Positions 59,191 to 64,000 of a DNA stretch of 64,000 nt are shown one piece after another. The notes beneath the pieces are model-generated. The model did not search any database. It was not told where the DNA came from and saw nothing but the letters and a program-made list of their open reading frames with translations. Source of the stretch: Colias croceus (Eukaryota > Arthropoda > Insecta > Lepidoptera > Pieridae); the NCBI RefSeq assembly GCF_905220415.1, contig NC_059563.1, forward strand, positions 878,001 to 942,000. Direction: 5' to 3'. Each line of letters begins with the position of its first letter. The stretch's first letter is position 1. The position numbers and the translations under genes are program-made.

Positions 59191-59928
59191 CTGCACACAT
59201 AAAAGACAAACACACTCTTATATATCATCATCCTTTTTCAACTCGTCATTATTCCGTATAAGCTATCTCTGTTCCACCTCGCCACAGCGTTACGGTGCAT
59301 GCCAATTTCATAAGCTACAGAAATACAGAAAAGAAATATAACCAAAATGAAATTAAATCATAAAAACAATAAAATAAATAAAGTATTTCCGTTTGTCTTT
59401 CGCGTTCATCTGTGTGACATTTGTGTTACGTGTCTGCATGTCTGTCTGCTTGATTCTCTTCGTTCTGTTAACGGTTCTCCGGGTTATATTATTATGTCTT
59501 CATTAAGGCCTTTTAGAGTGTGTTTGTCATTATATGTGCATGGAAGAATATTCATTATAACAATAATATTAATGCTTATATTTAGATGTACATTCGAGGA
59601 GAAATTCGGGTGACCACGCTGGTGACTTTTGCGGAATATTTTTTAATTTTTTTTTATTTAGATACAATAGAAAGACAGCGCAAAAATAACATCGTGGTAA
59701 ACCTTATTTCTCTTGTGTACTGTAATGTTATTAGTAAAAAACGGCTGTAGTGATGCATTTAACAGCTATGTATTTATAAGCGATGGTGGTAAGCTGGCGT
59801 AGGATATATTAATAATATTGCAGTATAAATAAAGCATATTGTAATTCCAAATTATTAAACATACTTGTAAGACAGTTATAATAAAAAATCGAATTTGGAA
59901 TGACAATTAGTTGTACCAATCATGACAA

Positions 59929-60028
59929 GTTATTTCAATACGACACGTGCGAGAGGGATAGAGCTATACAAAGTATGCTGCATCCCTGTCTCTCATCTTA
60001 AATGATATTACATTTGTATTGAAATAAC
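59929..60028. repeat. short TIR-like repeat
   Basis: GTTATTTCAATA at the left and TATTGAAATAAC at the right are exact complements. Inside, GAGAGGGATAG and CATCCCTGTCTCTC pair loosely, giving an imperfect 100-bp hairpin. Confidence 0.6.
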
Positions 60029-60702
60029 ATATCAAAGTACTCTTTGAACACTGAATAAGCAATACATACCAAACATTGGAGGGTAGCTACAAAAAACCGC
60101 TCCGTGACATTAGTATCAGCTTTGTAGGCGGCAAATCCACGGGCTAGTGTGTAGCGAGCTCAATCGAAATTAGCATTTATTTATAATAGTGAATAAATAC
60201 TAATTTCCCATAACAAATGAATGATGAATGTGTCAAATATCTTGACGGTTCACTGTGTTATGTTTTCGCGATAAATGACGGTCAACATTGTTTCTTTATA
60301 AAGAAATATTATAAAGTGGTATAGTTTGTAAGTTGAGTTTGTTTGTAAGAAGTAATCTCTGGAACTGTTTACCTGATTTATCAAGTTTTTAAACGAATAC
60401 CTAGTTGTCATAAGTAGTAGCTACATTTTCCCGTTACCAATTTTTTTATGAACGTTTTTTCTTAGCTTATGAAAAAAATATCCCAGTTTATCCTAATGTG
60501 GAGACACCGTGTAAATTAAATTTACTCATTCTTTTACGTACAACTTCCCAATAAACCTGCACAAATAGCAGTTTCCTTATTCGACAATGTCCTGTTTTAT
60601 TTTTGTTTCTTTTTGCTTTGAAACGAGCATTTAACGATTTATCCAAATTACATATTTTGTCTAACATTCAACTTTATGTAATTTTAGATTAAAGAAAAAA
60701 AA

Positions 60703-60880
60703 GACGTGTGGCACTCGAGGACTGCTGTGGTAAAGCTATTGCATGGCGCATGCAATGCCTTCAAGCCACACCTCCGTGCCCATCGGAGTGGGGAGCGTGA
60801 GGTTTTTTCGTTACGGAATTTCTCGATTCGGTCCCCGCGCTCAAGGCCCGCGATAGAAGCTATGCTATTGCAGCTATTGC
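60703..60880 (+). repeat. third copy of the GC-rich interspersed repeat
   Basis: Begins with an A run then GACGTGTGGCACTCGAGGAC and ends AGCTATTGC. Mid-part CTTCAAGCCACACCTCCG and GAATTTCTCGATTCGGTCCC match the fold-back arms at 4781-5222. Confidence 0.85.
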
Positions 60881-60931
60881 TTGATAAATAAATAAATCAT
60901 TCCGCAACTTATCTTCTTAATTGATATAACA

Positions 60932-61088
60932 TCCTACTAATATTATAAACGCAAAAGTTAAAATGTATGTTTGTTACTCTTCAACACAAAAACCACTGAA
61001 CATTTTGTCATGATACTTGACAGTAATATATATACGCACTATAAGAATACTTTATTTTGTCCGCGAGTGAAACCCTCCAGCATAACTA
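60932..61088 (+). mobile_element. Helitron-like repeat, type 1, diverged
   Basis: TCCTACTAATATTATAAACG start and CAGCATAACTAG end, body decayed. Confidence 0.55.
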
Positions 61089-61836
61089 GTCATTGATAAA
61101 TCCAAAACATAGTAAATGAATTTACTAATCTTCTAGTAGACGGAACAAGATAGGGTTTTCCTTATCACCTAATCTAATTAAATCTATGCCGCCCTGGTAC
61201 ATTTCTTTGTTCGAAAACAGCATCATTATGGAAATAGGAGTTCCGGTGTATTTGGTGAATTGGAATTTGTTTACCCCTTCGTTTATTTACTTGATGTAAA
61301 ACTGTTAAATGTTGATAGGAAAGATACTATCGTGTGATAGGTTTTTCTGGAATAGACAATGTCTGATAATAATTATTGTTGAATGACTTCAGAGAAAATT
61401 TATGTGCAAGTAAAATAAAGTGAAATCAATAAAATCATTAGATACTATAGACAAAATCTTAATTTAAGACTTCTTATTAAAACAAAAAACAATGTATTAT
61501 TTAATTTAGTGTATTTATTAATTAATAATTTAATTTAGTGTCTTCGAAAATGTTATTGATTATTTATCATTTCAATAGATGGCGCGCGGTGTGTCCCTAA
61601 GGGCCTGTTTCACCACCCTCAAGTAAAGTGTCGAGTAGGCTAATCGCCAGTTAAAGTGACCCGTAACTTCAAGTGCGAGTTTCACGACGTCCGAGTAGCA
61701 CTAATCATAAGATTAACTGACCCGTAACTTACTTGCCACGTATTCTGCCAATTAGCGTGTTTTACTCGACGGTTAAGGTTGTCTGTTGTCATTTCTTGCA
61801 TATCACCAACGATTTTTTTTAAATTAACGAATAAAA

Positions 61837-63170
61837 ATGGATTTATTTGATTTAATTGATCATCAGTTGGATGAATTAGATTATTCTTCGACACAACGAA
61901 TAGCAAGGATTCGTGTATTTAAATTCCGTGTTGATTATTTTACGGACCTCGATGAAACTGATTTTTTCGCTAGATTTCGTCTATCGAAAAATGCAGTTAA
62001 CCAGGTGCATAACTTTATAAAACATAAAATAATGCCTACATCGCAAAGGTGAGTGGTATTTTTTAATTATTGAAGTGATTTTACTTATAGATAACCTATC
62101 AAATCATATTAAATCCCTCCCTCCTATAATATTCAAAGTAGCTACATAAATGTGTTACTTGTTGTTTGAAGTAGGTGTAGAAGTTACCTAACTTATAAAA
62201 AATCTTTATTTTAGAAATCAAGCAGTTCCAACAAAAACATGCCTACTATTAACATTGAGGTATCTCGCTACTGGATCCTACTTAAGAAGTGCGGCTGATT
62301 TTTGTGGAGTCAGTCCACCAACAGCAAGCCGTATCGTTAAGAAGGTGACTGTGGCTATTGCTCAATTACGCCCATTGATAATAAAGTTCCCTGACAACTT
62401 AAGCACACTTCAAGATGGTTTTTATGAAATCGCAAGATTCCCCAGGGTAATAGGGGCTTTAGATTGTACTCATGTTACAATAAAGTCACCTGGTACGTTT
62501 TATTTTTTGTCATGCCAATGAAGAAAACGTTAACTTGATAATCATTAAAATATTAAAATGTAATCCTTATATACTTTTCATTTCAGGTGGCAATTCAGCT
62601 GAAAATTATAGGAACAGAAAGTCAAACTTCTCAATTAATGTTCAGGTTGTTTGTGACAGCCAATTAAAATGCTTGGATATTGTAGCAAGATGGCCAGGAT
62701 CTGTTCATGATCAAACAATTTTTAATAATTCATTTTTGAAACACAGATTTGAAAGTGGACAATTTAGAGATGGCTTACTTCTCGGTGACAGTGGATATGA
62801 GTTAAAGCAATATCTTTTGACACCCTTTCTGAACCCATCATCCCCGGCAGAAAATTTATATAATGAGTCACACATTCGAACAAGGAATACTATTGAAAGA
62901 TGTTTTGGTGTGTGCAAGAATAGGTTTCCTGTGCTTAGGCGACAGATAACGTTAAAATTAGCTCGTGTACAAGCTATAATAGTTGCCTGCTTTGTATTGC
63001 ATAATATTGCAATTAATATTAATGAAAGAAACTTTGGGGAAAACTACAACTCAACTGATACACAGACTCTGGAAGAAATTGCAGCACAGAGCCCTGAGCT
63101 GAATTATGATCCTAGAAATAGACTGGTGCAAGAATATTTTTTACCATTACTAAATAATAATAGATCCTAA
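61837..63170 (+). CDS. PIF/Harbinger transposase (HARBI1-like nuclease), 357 aa, apparently intact
   Basis: Exons 61837-62048, 62215-62492 and 62587-63170 join without frameshift or stop. Family marks: FARFRLSKNAV (residues 44-54), GALDCTHV with Asp154, YRNRKSNFSINVQVVCD, GSVHD, LLLGDSGYEL with Asp231, and NTIERCFGVCKNRFP with Glu267. These are the likely DDE residues. The length fits HARBI1 proteins (about 350 aa). Harbinger transposases cut and rejoin the element's ends at TWA sites, usually with a Myb/SANT-like partner encoded by the same element. The start Met follows an A-rich leader. The stop TAA overlaps an AATAAA (63170-63175). Confidence 0.92.
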
Positions 63171-63191
63171 ATAAAACAAACAATTTATTCA
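63170..63191. terminator. paired, opposed poly(A) signals of two convergent transposon genes
   Basis: The plus-strand AATAAA (63170-63175) overlaps the transposase stop. The minus-strand AATAAA (plus TTTATT, 63184-63189) overlaps the partner's stop. Only 18 bp separate the two stop codons, so each mRNA must run into the other gene's 3' end. Confidence 0.75.
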
Positions 63192-63943
63192 TTTAAAATT
63201 CTTTACTAATTTTAATTTATACTCTTCTTCTATCCATTTGCGCTCCTTTTCTTTAAACTCTGCCTCCTTCTTGCGTTCACTTTCTTCAAATTCCCACACC
63301 TTCTTTTTTTCACTTATTTCTGCTTCCAAAAAATCTCTTTGGAGCTGAACTAGTTCCAGCTTAGCTTGAGTCAGCTCATCAAAAAGTGTTTTTTTTGGTG
63401 TATTAGCTGTAAATAAAACAATAGTGAAATTAGGTTGAGAAAGAAATTGTAATTTTTTATATAATATTAAGTATGTTACAATTCTATTAATATGTCATAC
63501 CAATCAGTGCAGGATGTTTTCTTGATTTTAAATTTCTTCTGCTCGTGACATCCCATTTTTTATTGGCAGAAGTAGTTGGAGTTATGACACATTTCCCATT
63601 TGGAGTTTCATGCAAAGCTTTGTCTGAAATAAAAATTAAGTATATATTAATTTTAAATGTGTTTACTTTTATAGAAGAGAACTCATAATATGTTTTATTT
63701 ATGTTATTTAACCAGTGAGAGGTAGACCTTAACTTATATGACTGCTGTTGCTGTTAATTTAATTATTCCTATTACTTGAAGAATATAAAAGGTTTCAATT
63801 AATGAAAATTATCAAAAATAATATCAACACATACTTACCATTTACATTGTCTACTTTTATTATATTTGTTTCTTCTGGAACTGTTTCTGCATTAGTAGTG
63901 AGTGGCAATGGTTCAAACTCATTTGTAACAAATAGTACAACTT
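63189..63943 (-). CDS. second Harbinger-element gene (probable Myb/SANT-like partner), C-terminal part
   Basis: Exons 63839-63943, 63501-63623 and 63189-63406 join in phase; the 5' exons lie right of the window. The visible 147 codons run from VVLFVTNEFEPLPL through SRRNLKSRKHPALI to a long charged helix (FDELTQAKLELVQLQRDF, then about 40 Glu/Lys-rich residues) likely to be a coiled coil. Harbinger elements usually encode a second protein with an N-terminal trihelix that binds TIRs and brings the transposase to the nucleus. The DNA-binding part is not visible, so the call rests on position. Stop and AATAAA overlap (63185-63191). Confidence 0.7.
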
Positions 63944-64000
63944 CTGTAAAAAAGTACAGCAATAATTATTAGCAATCAAGTTAATGGGAAATAAATAATG

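Larger units (their letters stand above)
59191..61600. other. AT-rich region without a supported gene
   Basis: It contains an imperfect inverted repeat (59929-60028), a GC-rich interspersed repeat (60703-60880), and a truncated type 1 Helitron-like repeat (60932-61088). The last bases (61573-61600) are a short repeated motif into which the Harbinger element inserted. Confidence 0.45.
61601..64000 (+). mobile_element. PIF/Harbinger DNA transposon, right end outside the window
   Basis: The left terminus GGGCCTGTTTCACCACC starts right after TAA (61598-61600), a TWA-type target. Subterminal copies of GACCCGTAACTT lie at about 61658 and 61720. It carries a three-exon DDE transposase (plus) and a convergent second gene (minus). 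The right TIR and the duplicated target lie beyond position 64000. Confidence 0.88.

Noticed and set aside
62711..62917. 68-aa minus ORF
   Set aside because: Antisense of the Harbinger transposase catalytic exon.

Overview
The window is eukaryotic nuclear DNA, almost certainly from a moth or butterfly. It is AT-rich and its genes are split into short exons with GT-AG introns. The introns are filled with repeat types common in Lepidoptera: many short elements with TC and CTAG ends (Helitron-like, Lep1-type), tRNA-derived SINEs, 5'-truncated LINE 3' ends, and small terminal-inverted-repeat (TIR) elements. Exons were joined by hand from splice sites and reading phase. Every internal junction listed keeps the frame. 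No homology search was run.

Layout. (1) 232-9595, plus strand: the last ten exons (345 aa) of an ARMT1-like DUF89 protein; its start lies left of the window. (2) 9596-14190: intergenic, with repeats and a possible unattached first exon at 11210-11408. (3) 14474-31037, minus strand: a complete 23-exon, 856-aa ZAD-C2H2 zinc-finger gene with an N-terminal ZAD, acidic linkers, ten canonical fingers and one degenerate finger, and an acidic tail. It holds an exact 47-copy array of a 43-bp unit that copies the end of one finger exon together with its splice donor. (4) 34830-45327, minus strand: the 3' half of an hnRNP L (Drosophila smooth) gene, covering the linker, RRM3, RRM4 and a long 3' UTR. RRM1 and RRM2 were not found. 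A possible upstream exon lies at 59136-59190. (5) 45328-61600: a very large intron or upstream region with repeats, including a LINE between inverted repeats and a short ORF with a duplicated module. (6) 61601 to the right edge: a PIF/Harbinger DNA transposon with an apparently intact DDE transposase and, convergent to it, the 3' part of a second gene ending in a coiled coil.

Helitron-like types used below, named in TC-to-CTAG orientation: type 1 begins like TCCATACTAATATTATAAAT; type 2 has ATTATAAAGCTGAAGAG; type 3 begins TCACTACATAGTATAAAAC; type 4 is about 460-500 bp with a CAGA/GACA microsatellite; type 5 begins TCTATATATATAAAACTC; type 6 shares the type 1 start but ends in a CCGGGGCGGACC-like motif. 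Most end in a GC-rich hairpin followed by CTAG.

The genes do not form an obvious pathway. The main functional ideas are regulatory: CA repeats next to splice donors in both the hnRNP L gene and the zinc-finger gene, the array of duplicated splice donors, and long fold-back repeats inside introns.
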